From positions 1,331,649 to 1,395,648 of the forward strand of contig NW_011887295.1 of the NCBI RefSeq assembly GCF_000151315.2: a DNA stretch of 64,000 nt, given 5' to 3'. The position numbers and the translations under genes are program-made. Shown one piece after another: positions 22,181-34,255 of the stretch (positions within the stretch are counted from its first letter, which is position 1; each line of letters starts with the position of its first letter). This stretch comes from Capsaspora owczarzaki ATCC 30864. Its lineage: Eukaryota > Opisthokonta > Filasterea. The notes below the pieces were generated by a model. The model did no database searches and was not told the origin of the DNA. It saw nothing but the letters and a program-made list of their open reading frames with translations.

Positions 22181-25100
22181 TCAGTGCACCATGCCGTGGA
22201 TGGTCCAGTTCAGACGGGTGCTCCAGCACTTGGCGAGCGCTTCGTCAATCTTCTTTCGGAACTCGATGGCCGCTGCCTCATCTGACGAGCCAAGCCGCAG
22301 AGCGTCTCGAAGGTAGTTGATATCCTGCAAGCCCAAAAAGTGAACAATCAATCAGTCAGATTTCACTCGCTGCTGCAAATCCCGCACCAACCTGCCCCTC
22401 CACCTCCCAAAAACAAACAAAAAACAACAACAAAAAAACCCCATGGAACATACATCCGAGCAGCTCAGTTGCGGAATGCCAGTCGACATCATCATGGCAA
22501 ACAGATTGATAAACAAGTTGGCATGGCGACGCAGAATGAGATACGACTTTTCGCAGAGATCGGTAAAGCGCAGGAAGCGCTCGCCCTTGGTGCCTTCCTT
22601 TTGAGACATGACATAGACAAAGTCTGGGGTGAGGACGAACGGGACGCGCTCGCGCTTGACACCAAACTTGGACTTGAAGTTGCCGAGGAAGTGGCCGAAA
22701 TCAATGTGGAAGAGCTGTCCGCTCTTGTTCATCATGATGTTGTCGTTGTGGCGATCGCCAATGCCGAGCACGTAGGTGGCTACGCAATAGCCCGCGCACG
22801 AAAGCATGAACATTTCCACAGCACGCTCGGTGGCCTTTTCGTCCGGGTTTTTCTCAACCAGCCACTTGTAGAGCGGGTCGTCCTTGAAGGCTCCGTGCGC
22901 GCCACCTCCCTTGTCCTTCTGAATGTTGCAAACCGTGTTCGAGTTCATCACCACCTCGATCATGCCGGTATTGTCACCCGTGGACAGGCAGCCGTACGGG
23001 ATCATGCGCAAATCGAGTCCTTCGCTCTGCCACAGGTTGTCCATGAGGGCAATCATCTGCAGCGTGAGCATGTCCTGTCGCAAGTCATCGCCGACCTTGA
23101 AGATAATGTAAACGTCCTCGCCGTCGGGATCGTCGTTCTCAAACACGAGCCACAGTGGCAACTTTTTGCTGTCCATGAACGAGCACTTTTCGGGAATCAG
23201 CTTGCGCACGACGACCGTTGGATTGAGCGGCGTCTGGAAAGTCGGGAGCGTGGTCGAGGTGATTTCGGCACGAAGCAGAGTCAACTTCTTTTCGCGTGTG
23301 TCCAGATCCTTGCGCTTGATCAGGTTGGCAATGCCCTCCAGCTTGTCCATCGCGTTGACTTGACGGGCGAGCATGCTCATGTGGCTGCCGCAGCCACGGC
23401 AGTACGCCTCGATCAGGAGCGCAAAGCGCGCAGCCACGTCAGGCAGGTGCATCTCGGCGCGCAAGTACCAAAAGAAAAAGTGGCCGATGCGCTGGTTGCG
23501 GAGCGCCCGGCGCAGCAGGTAGCGTGCAAGCTCACAGTCAAAGTAAGGCTCGTACTTGAGGACTTGAACGAGCTGGGAGAGGTAGGTCATGACCTTGTCA
23601 TCGCTCAGCTTGTCCAGGCAAGCGACGCCGTAAGCTCGCACGCGCGCGTCGGCAAACTCAGAATCGAGCAGCTCAAGGGCATCCTCCGCGGTGGGTCGCT
23701 CCCACACTTCGAGCAGAGCATGTGCTTGGGCCACAAGCTCGTACTTGTTCCAGGGAACTGAGCGGATGAACTTGGGGAGAGCTTTCGCGTCCTTTCGGAG
23801 GTAAAGTCGATACTTCCAGACCAGCGCCTTGTCCTTCTTGGTCATGCGCGCGAGGGGATCACGCGTGACAATCTTCTGCAGGCGCTCTGCATCTTTGGCG
23901 ATGGCGGGCTCGGGCACTGGCTTGTTTTGCTTGATCTCGGCCAGCTCAGCAGCCAACTGCGGCGACACGGTGCTTGGAGGGACGGGTGTCGGCTTGTCGA
24001 CGTTGGTGAATGCGCAGTTGATGAACGGAGCCGTGTTGCGGTCGGGATTCGGAAGGGTTGTGCCGATCGGGTTTCCGCTGTCTTGCGCCTTGTCGGGATC
24101 ACACGGCCAGCACGACAGGGTCATCTCTCCGCCACGCAAGTCGCCCTTGAAATCAAAGAGCGTGCAGTTGACCCACGCCATGGTCACGCGGTTTTCGCGC
24201 TTGGAGGCATACAGGGAAATGGTATCGTTGACAGTCGCCTTGGGTCGAAGCAGCTCGTGCACCGACACACTCGGGCGGCGGATGTCCTTCTCCGTCACTT
24301 GCGTGTTCCACATTCCGTGAATCGTGACGCAAACTCGGGTATCCTGGAAGAACGAGAGTGTGAGCGAGGTGAGCGAGCAGCAAAAAGGGGGGCCGAACAG
24401 CGAGAATGAACCATCTACAAGAACAACATCCCAGCCCTTACCCTGGGAACATCCTCAAGAGAGATATCAAAGACGAGCTCTTCATTCCAGGTCGGATCAG
24501 CGACTGGGGCGACCGCTGCCGTTCGCTGGGTTGGGCAAATTGGCTGACCGCCGTGATACAGGCCCGCTGGTCGTTTCAAAAAGCACGAGCCCAAACCAGA
24601 TGAGACAACCGTGCTTGTGAAATAGCACGAGGACAACGAATCGCAGACAGACTGCATACCTTTGATGTACAAGCCGTCCACATTTCCAGCATTAATGTTG
24701 CCAGAGCCAACAATCTTGATACGAACCTTGGAAGACATGTCCAGATTGTCGTCTTGCCAAACGACGGGGGCGCGCACGGAAGCATGGGTGTACCAGGACG
24801 GCAGCTGGAAGGTGGTCTCAGGAATGGTGGCCAGCACATCCTCGCGCTTGATCAGCGTCAGGTCAAGGGACAGGTCCTTGGCCAGGCACATGCGCACATG
24901 TGTGTAGTCAATCAGCCGATAGCTGCCAAAGAGGTACTCTTGTCGGCCGCGGACTTTCATGGCATGCTCGGCAGGCTCGGACGACGGCAGGTTGAGCGAC
25001 TTTTCAGCCTTGCGCAAGCCCATCACGACCAGCTTTTCCGGCGTGCTCTCCGCCTCAATCGGCAGCGTAAACTTTGTGTACGTGTTGTGGTTGGGGTTGA

Positions 25101-26382
25101 GCACCCACACGTTGACCAACAAAGTGCCGTTGCTCTTCAACTTGCTCTTGATGTGAGCGGGAATTTCAGTGAGGTCGACACTCGGGGCCAAGCTCAACAG
25201 TTCCTGTGTGTTAAGAAGAAGCAGAAGCACAACGGGACAGCACGACGACAAGAGGGAGGCAGGGAGGGAAAGAGGTGCCTGGTGGTGAGCGACATCGAAA
25301 AAAAAAAAAAAACTGGACGATACACAACGGCAAAAATCTTCACTCTCTTCGAGGCCTTCAGCACCCTCGAGAGAACGAAAAGCAGAACACCTCGATCAAA
25401 CTACACACCTTCGGAAGCATGGCGCGTTCATCGCTGGCTTGTTGACAGACGGAAATCATGTTCTTGCGGAAGGCAGGGATTTCCTCTGCGTCGAGAGCAG
25501 CATTGTCAAAGTGCTTGACGGTGGATCCAATAAGCTGGCAACGAACGAACGAACAGTGCAACGTGTTAGAAGCATGAGACTGAGCTTGATCATCGCAGAA
25601 CGAAGGACGGGAGGAACGTACTGTCGCAATGTGAGCTTCCATGAGCTTGTCTTCCTTGTCGCGCCCGCCGCGTCGCTCTGCAATCTTGATGAACGACTTG
25701 AAAAGGCGCACATCCCGCAGTAGTTGCGAGTCCTCGACCAGGTCTTCGATGTCGCCCTCGTCATTGACGCTGAGGAAGGCGTACTGGTCGGGCTTCTTGA
25801 GCTGATGCGATGTGATGAAAATCCGGATTGCAAAAACAACGACAGGCGACACGGTACGACACCGCATGCACAGCCCCACGAGGAGGTCGCATGTGAATCA
25901 CAGGCAAAGTCAACAAAGTCAGACTCGTCAGTCAGTGGAGGAGTGAAGCATCATCAGCGAAAGCAAAGCCAAAGAAAAAAAAAACAAAAAAAAAAACCGC
26001 CGTTCGATTTTTGACCGCGAACTCCTCCTCTTCATCCTCATCGTCACTGCCAGCCCACCCCTCCCTGCAATGGCAGACTGTACCCACTCCCAGAATCGCC
26101 CTCCGAGAGTGACGCGACACGACTCGCAAAGTCACCCGAACACCCAGACCGACAATATTAGTAGTAAAATCGTAAAATACAATTTTTTTGCTTTTTCAAT
26201 GTTGTCGATGGACTTGCCAGATTTGCGAGCGGTTGAGTCGCTGCCTTGCGCCACACAGTGTCCTTGAACTCGGCGAGGGACACGTCGTTCATGGTCTCGA
26301 CGCTGAGCACAAGGCCATGGGGCATCAGGCAGTTCACCGTCAACGGCTTGCGCTCGTGCACAACACCGCCGCTGCCGTCCAT
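22181..26382 (-). CDS. PIK3CA-like: Class I phosphoinositide 3-kinase catalytic subunit (p110)
   Basis: Would phosphorylate PtdIns(4,5)P2 to PIP3 at the plasma membrane. Exons: 26382-26218, 25801-25622, 25534-25409, 25203-24660, 24566-24442, 24343-22454 and 22324-22181 (1,057 aa; human p110alpha is 1,068). Domains run in class I order. The adaptor-binding domain (about 1-105) includes VNCLMPHGLVLSVE, YAFLSVNDEGD and LRDVRLFKSFIKI. A Ras-binding-like region follows, then C2 (about 320-480, AGLYHGGQPICPTQ, DPTWNEELVFDI) and the helical domain (DPLARMTKKDK, QLVQVLKYE, LRNQRIGHFFFW). The kinase domain has IIFKVGDDLRQDML, YVLGIGDRHNDN (catalytic loop) and LFHIDFGHFLGNFKSKFGVK (DFG and basic activation loop, as in class I enzymes). 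It ends RLNWTIHG, like the p110 C-terminal helix. Intron 1 uses a GC donor (CTG|GCAAGT) that restores perfect alignment with p110. The ABD implies a p85-like partner. Confidence 0.93.
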
Positions 26383-26594
26383 TGCAAACGGGCGGAGAAG
26401 AAATAGAATGACCCATCATCGTCTAAAACATTCAGAATCAACAGTATTGTGCGTGAATGGAATACGGAAGCGAAAATGGGTAACGGCAGTTCAAGTACAG
26501 TACAATAGAAAATTTGGTTTGGATTTGGAAGCTTCTGTGCACAGATGGAACACGCAAACTCATTTCGACATCAAAAGACTTGTAGTCAACTCGT

Positions 26595-28024
<1,430 letters not shown>

Positions 28025-28896
28025 CTCTGCGTTTCTTCTGCGCGCGGTTGAGGCAAATAAAAAGAAAGCATAAGAGGACAAGTGTTAGAGATTTGGTGTT
28101 TGGTGAGCGATGGCCAGTCAGGGCATAGTCGAAAGCGAAGGCAAAAACGGCGGAAGTTCGCGAAACAGGAACCAAAAAAAAAAAAAAAAAAAAAAAAAAA
28201 ATAAAGCTGTCTGCGCCCGCGCTCCATCACAAAGCAGAGAGAGAGAGCATCAGACCGAAAGCAACCACAGCTCATGGAACGCAACGCAATATGGCTGCTG
28301 GGCTGAAGTGCGAGAACAGCACGACAACAAAAGGAACAAATTGAACTGAATCACAATTTCGAGATCGCGAATATTTTTTTTTTTTTTTTTTGGCTGGAAG
28401 TTGCATTACCGTTGAAGAAAAAAAAAAAACAAAAAAAAAAGTGACTGCAAAACGATGACGCCAATCTCAGAAAGCACTTCTGATGATCAAAAGTCCATGG
28501 TCTCGGAGATGCTTTTGTTTAGTTGTAGAATGTCGAGCAGGATAATGAGTTTAATAGATGAATCGATGATCGCACAGGCACCTCACTGGATTTTTGGGTT
28601 TTTGGAGTTTCAGCGCAACTGTGATTCAATGCGGAGACGAGATCAACAATGCATGCAATAGAATGTCAATAATACACAGTTAAAATTGTTACAAGTCACA
28701 GTGGTTGAGCAGTGAATGGCACCCAATACGAGCAGCAAAGCCAAACAGCAACGAGAAAACACCAGCGACAGCGACCCACACAGCGCAGGTCAACCCAAAC
28801 CGCTTGATTGAGCAAATGGTACTTGGCCCGATTTTGAGATTCAAAGTGGAAAAAAAAGCCACTGCGTGCTTGGACTTGGGTGGCCAAAGCATCGTC
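28025..28896. other. Upstream region of Rpt3 / 3' region of the COX14-like gene
   Basis: No coding gene is supported. An A28 run (28174-28201), a T17 run near 28,375 and A-rich blocks near 28,419-28,440 are present. A noncoding first exon of Rpt3 may lie here, because a splice acceptor precedes its ATG. Confidence 0.5.
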
Positions 28897-29230
28897 TCAT
28901 CGTGGTTGGCTCGTGGACTCTGTCACAAAGCCTTCCCCTGCCTTCGCAGCGGCCTCCCGCGCGGCTTCCTCGGCTTTTTGTTGTTGCTGGTATGATTTGC
29001 GAGCAATGCATGGTGTTGGTTTCCACGGTGATCGGCGCCAGTGAGCCCCACCAGACCAAACTCTCAAAACCAAACACCGAACGGGCTCGCTAACTCACCA
29101 TGACGCCGTAGCTTCGGCGCAGACTCGTGTAGCCCTTGCCGCTGACCTCAGCCAGACTGACAATCGTCGTGAGCACAAGCGCCGACACGATGATTTTGTG
29201 GCCCAAGTCCAGCACCGACGATGAAATCAT
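28897..29230 (-). CDS. Small single-span membrane protein, COX14-like
   Basis: Two exons, 29230-29099 and 28986-28897, encode 73 residues. The protein starts MISSSVLDLGHKIIVSALVL with one hydrophobic segment (about 13-30). A basic turn (SGKGYTSLRRSYG) and a Gln/Ala/Glu-rich amphipathic tail (QQQKAEEAAREAAAKAG) follow. The arrangement (short N-terminus ending LxxxGxK, one TM, Tyr/Arg-rich stretch, then a QxxAEE-like helix) recalls COX14/C12orf62, an inner-membrane cytochrome c oxidase assembly factor of similar size. The resemblance is short, so other small mitochondrial proteins are possible. The intron (GTGAGT...ACCAG) keeps phase 0. The start lies 304 bp from the divergent alpha-galactosidase gene. 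Confidence 0.6.
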
Positions 29231-29533
29231 GATGACGAGCGTGTGAATGTGTGTGAAGAGTGGTCCTTCTCCTCATTGAGCGCCGACTGCCAGTACTGTA
29301 TCAGAAATCAAAACATAACTCCTGTAGAGCATATCAAGCAGGTATTGTCGAACATTACCATCATTGGAGTTGTCTCAGAGCTGGAAAAAACCAACGCGGC
29401 TTCTGCACTTTCATTCTCTTTCATTCTCTTCAAAGTTGTGGAAACTTTCATGTTTGCCCACCTGCTGTGCATGTTTTGTACCATCCATGCTGTTATTATT
29501 CCACCACTCCTCCTTATTCAATCTTTCTTCACA

Positions 29534-31537
29534 ATGAAGCTTGCATTGGCTGCCGTGTGCATTGCGGCGCTCGCTGCTTCGTCCGTCGCGATCGACAACG
29601 GTCTCGCGCGCACTCCGCAGATGGGTGAGTGTGGTTTCCTTTTTCCGTTCTTGAACAACCTAGCAATTGTTTTCGGGGGATTGGAGGGGTGACGGCGGAA
29701 GCGCCTTGCCAACGAGCCGAGATTTGGATTGAGACCTGACTGCTTTGATTTCGTTGGGGTGTGTGTGCTAGGCTTCAACACTTGGAACAAGTTCCACTGC
29801 ACGATCAACGAGACGCTCATCCGCAACACTGCCGACTCGCTTCTCAAGACGGGTCTCGCTGGTGAGTTCGTTGGAGCGCAACCTCAATGCATAATCATTG
29901 CCGACGGGTGAAACAGAATGACGAGCGGCGAGCCCATCAGCCAGCGCGGATCCACTCCCTCTCTCTCTCAATGATGCATTGGGAAACATGGCATGCTCAA
30001 GCAATAGTGGTTGCTTGGCGGTGATGGTCGAAGGGCGCTCTGCCCAGTGGAAGCAGAGCGAATTGGATTGGAGTTAAAACCGGGTTTTACAGCACCGCGA
30101 ATGGACTTTAGTGTGTCCCGCCCAGTCAACCCTGCAGCTCGCGTAGCATGTCCTGTCAGAGCTGACATGTTCTGCTATTTGAGCGATTGGGTGCTGGATT
30201 GGAGCTGACATGTTTGGAAATGGTTCTCACGACGCTTTTTGTTTGTTTGTTTGCTTGCGCACATTTTCTCTTCGTTCGGCTTCTCGGATTTCAGCCGTTG
30301 GTTACAAGTACATTGTAAGTATTTTCTGCGACATGGTTATGCCGCGTGGCTGCAGTGGGTTGGAAGAGTGGGCTTTTTGCGGTGCTCGTCTTCTCTCCTG
30401 CTCAACGATGCTGCAACTCACGCTCCTGTCCTTTTCCCCCCTTTGCCGGGTAGAACCTCGACGATTGCTGGCAAGTCAGCCGTACGGCTCAGAACGTGAT
30501 TGTGGCCGACCCGACCGCCTTCCCCAGCGGCATTGCTGCGCTGGCCAACTACATTCATTCCAAGGGCTTGCTGTTTGGCTTGTACTCGGACGCTGGCACC
30601 AACACGTGCGAGGGCCGCCCTGGCTCTCTTGGTTATGAGACCATCGATGCCCAGACTTACGCCTCCTGGGGCGTTGACTACCTCAAGTACGACAACTGCA
30701 ACGCTCCCTCCGACCAGACGCCCGAGGTTCGCTACCCCGTGATGCGCGATGCCCTGAACGCGACTGGCCGTCCGATTTTCTTCTCCATGTGCGAGTGGGG
30801 TGTTGACAACCCGGCCAGCTGGGCTGGTAAGGTTGGCAACAGCTGGCGCACCACTGGCGACATTAGCGACTCGTGGACGAGCATGATTGGCATTGTCGAC
30901 CAGAACGAGCCGCTGTGGCAAGCTGCTGGCCCCGGTGGCTGGAACGACCCTGACATGCTTGAGGTTGGCAACGGTGGCATGACCACTACCGAGTACCGCA
31001 CCCATTTCACTCTCTGGTCGCTCATGAAAGCCCCGCTGATCATTGGCTGCGACATTACCAACATGTCGAACGACACTCTGGCCATCCTGACCAACACGGA
31101 GCTGATTGAGTGGAATCAAGGTAAGCTTGTGTGGTAATGCTCAACTCTTTTTTTTTTTTTTTGTTTTTTTTTTTCGTTTTCCCGCTTCTTCTTTCACCCT
31201 CCTTCGATCCAACCCCATTCAACTCTCACATCAATCTGGTTTTGCCCGCTTTGTAGACTCGCTTGGCGTCCAGGGCCATCGCTTCACGTCGGTCGGCAAC
31301 TCCCAAGTCTGGGCTGGCCCGCTCTCGAACAACCGCTATGCTCTTGTGCTCTTGAACGTCGACAACTCGGCGACCGCAAACATCACCACCACCTGGGCGG
31401 ATATTGGTCTGAAGACTGGTGCCAAGTACATGGCTCGCGACGTCTGGCAGCACAAGAACGTTGGCCTCTACGCAGGCACTTTCTCCGCCGAGGTTCCTCC
31501 CCACGGTGTGGTTGCCGTCACTCTCAGTCCCTATTGA
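29534..31537 (+). CDS. Secreted GH27 alpha-galactosidase, tandem copy 1
   Basis: Hydrolyses terminal alpha-galactosyl groups. Exons: 29534-29624, 29772-29861, 30295-30314, 30454-31120 and 31257-31537 (1,149 nt, 382 aa). The signal peptide is [19 protein letters not shown]. The mature start [18 protein letters not shown] is typical of GH27. The (beta/alpha)8 barrel motifs are [25 protein letters not shown] with the nucleophile Asp in [14 protein letters not shown] preceded by the acid/base Asp in [21 protein letters not shown] and [11 protein letters not shown]. The last exon is the C-terminal beta domain (DSLGVQGHR...[10 protein letters not shown]). Intron phases are 1, 1, 0 and 1, identical to copy 2 downstream, so the pair arose by tandem duplication after intron gain. 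Intron 2 is long (433 bp). The very short third exon (20 nt) encodes VGYKYI. Confidence 0.94.
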
Positions 31538-32184
31538 GTTTGAGCGTGCTGTTACGAGTATGATGGGATTGTGTCCTGCTTCAACGCAAAGTGGACGAGA
31601 CGGGTTTGGTTTGATGGTGATTTGGATGCCTGCAACTGTGACTCTGTACCCTTCTCAATCCACGCATCTCATCATCATTCAGCATAGTTATGACTGGAGT
31701 TTGCGCTGGTGGGAGAGCGTGTTGCTATGGCGAGGACAAGTCCCTTGGCCGATTCGAGCAACAAACGCCCGAGGCGGGACACTGGCAGGCAGGAGATGCG
31801 GGGCGTTTCGCGGGTCTCTGGGATTTGTTTTTGGAAAAGCCGGCACAATTCCAGTAGGAAAGTGTGCTTGGTTTGGCTCAGATAGGGGTTGTGTGCCAAA
31901 TCATCGAACGAGGCGCGCTTTTTTGCGTGGATGTGGCTGCTTGAATAGTTGATCTGGTCCCCTTTTTTCAGCATCAACTTGTTCTCCGGGACGACGTTCT
32001 CGTTTCGCGAGCCTCAATAAAATGCTCTTCCTTCACAGCTCGCAAGTTCACGTCGTACATTATTGCTTGTAGTGAGTCACAATTGTCACCAGCTCTGCCC
32101 GTTTTGTTCGTCAGTTCGTGCTCAGTCTGCTTTTGATTCTTTTTTTTTTTTTTTTTTTCTTGTCCTCCTCTTCTTCTTTCAATC
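31538..32184. other. Spacer between the two alpha-galactosidase genes
   Basis: No gene is supported. CAATAAAATG near 32,014 could be a late poly(A) signal for copy 1. A T-run near 32,140-32,158 precedes the start of copy 2, probably within its promoter or leader. Confidence 0.5.
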
Positions 32185-34086
32185 ATGAAGCTCTTGCTGA
32201 TCTCTGCTGTCGTTGCTGCGCTGTGTGTTGCATCCAGCGTTGGTCTGGACAATGGTCTTGGCAGGACGCCGCAAATGGGTGAGGGGGACATCTGTCAGCC
32301 ACACGTCTCGTACTCACATGGGGGTTTCCCGTCGCTCTGGCTCCGTGACCGCGCGTGTGTCTGCACTCGATCGCTGTGTCTGAGCGGGGACTTTGTTCGG
32401 TGTCTCCTTTTTTGCGCGCTTGTCAGCGATCGTCCAAAACCGTATGGATGCGAAACGATCGGAGTGGGGCTGCGTTGGGCCGTGATTCCCAATTTCATCC
32501 CAGCCTGCCCCACTCCTCCACTCGGTGAACGTTGCGACGAATCACACGAGAGCACAGCAACATGCCATTGTCTGGTGCATGAGGTGGTGGTGGTGGTGGT
32601 GGTGGGGGGGTTGCTGCAAGTGGCTGGTTTGTCTGGTCGCTCACTTGTGCGCCTTTGTTGACTCAAGGATTCAATACTTGGAACCATTTCGGCTGCAACA
32701 TTAACGAGACGATCATTCGCAGCACCGTGGACGCCATGATCGACACTGGACTGACAGGTAGCGTCACGTGCTACATATGCTACATGTTGTGGCGGCTGCT
32801 TTTGTGGTGTGTGAGATCTCATGCCAATTGGACTGTTTGAAACTCTTGTTGTGATTTGGGAAATTCTTGTTGTGATTTTGGAAACGCTTGTTGACAGCGG
32901 TCGGCTACAATTACATTGTAAGCATGTGGACAATGCCTATCTTGGTCGAGCGAGGTGTCATGGGAACGTTAGTTGATTGTCATGCTTATCTTGGGCTTCT
33001 CCTTCTCCTTGCTTGGCAAAAACCAACAAAAAACAAAAACAGAACCTGGACGATTGCTGGGCGCTCAACCGCACGGCCGCAGGCGTGATTGTCGCCGATC
33101 CGGTCGCATTCCCGAGCGGCATTGCAGCACTGGCCAGCTATGTGCATTCCAAGGGCCTGCTTTTCGGTGTGTACTCGGATGCTGGCACCAAGACTTGCGC
33201 TGGTCGCCCCGGATCGCTCGGCTACGAGAAGATTGACGCGCAAACGTACGCTTCGTGGGGCGTGGACTACCTCAAGTACGACAACTGCAACGCACCGGCG
33301 GATCAAACTCCGATGGTTCGCTATCCCGTCATGCGTGATGCTCTGAACGCGACTGGTCGCCCGATCTTCTTCTCCATGTGCGAGTGGGGCGACTACGACC
33401 CGGCAAAGTGGGCTGCCCCGGTTGGCAACAGCTGGCGCACCACCGGCGACGTGAGCGACAGCTGGAGCCGCATCATCACCATCCTCGAAGCCAACGAGCC
33501 CTTGTGGAAGGCTGCAGGTCCCGGTGGCTGGAACGATCCCGACATGTTGGAAGTTGGCAACGGCGTGCTGTCGACCACCGAGTACACTTCCCACTTTACG
33601 CTCTGGGCGCTGATGAAGGCTCCGCTCATCATCGGCTGCGATGTTACCAAGATGACCAACGACACTCTGCGCATTCTGACCAACACTGAGGTGATTGAGT
33701 GGAACCAAGGTGAGCCCGCGAAAATTCCCATCGTCGTTTTGAACTGTTGACAGAGTTGCTCTTTGCTAACACCTTGTACTATATTCTTGTTGGTACATTC
33801 TCCAGATTCGTTGGGAATTCAGGGTCATCGTGTCAAGCGCGGCCTCCTCTCGGAAGTTTGGATGGCGCCCCTTGCCAATGGCCGCTTTGCCGTTGTGCTG
33901 TTCAACACTGATCCGCTGCTGAGTGCGCACATGACCGTGACCTGGGCCGAGCTTGGTCTCACTGCCGGCAGCAAGTACACTGCTCGTGATGTCTGGCAGC
34001 ACAAGAACGTTGGGTTGTACGCTGGCACTTTCGACGCACAAGTCGCTCCGAAGGGCGTGGTGGCTGTCACCCTCGTCCCCGCCTAA
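32185..34086 (+). CDS. Secreted GH27 alpha-galactosidase, tandem copy 2
   Basis: Paralogue of the upstream gene. Exons: 32185-32278, 32668-32757, 32898-32917, 33043-33709 and 33806-34086 (1,152 nt, 383 aa). The signal peptide is MKLLLISAVVAALCVASSVG, followed by LDNGLGRTPQMGFNTWNHF. The nucleophile Asp (LKYDNCNAP), the acid/base Asp (WRTTGDVSDSW) and [14 protein letters not shown] are all retained, so both copies look active. The two copies differ mainly in the first ~60 residues, in the 30-50 residues after the acid/base and in the beta domain, where copy 2 has KRGLLSEVWMAPLANGR. Intron positions and phases match copy 1 but lengths do not (intron 1 is 389 bp here against 147). Intron 1 contains a (GGT)n tract (32,583-32,608). 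The gene converges on WDR37, 169 bp away. Confidence 0.94.
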
Positions 34087-34255
34087 AAAGACGCCTCATC
34101 AGCAGTTGGATGAATGTTAAAAAAATGAGTGCGATTGCAACGTGCTTGAAGGCTTCGTTCCAACGTGTGTAATTGTGGATACCAAAAAAAAAAAAAATCA
34201 TTGAAACAATGACATTGTTTGACACGATGAAGAAATCTCTACGAGCAAGACAGCT

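Noticed and set aside
30418-31119. Long antisense frame opposite alpha-galactosidase copy 1 (and its equivalent in copy 2)
   Set aside because: Explained by codon bias of the real gene on the plus strand; both paralogues show the same shadow.
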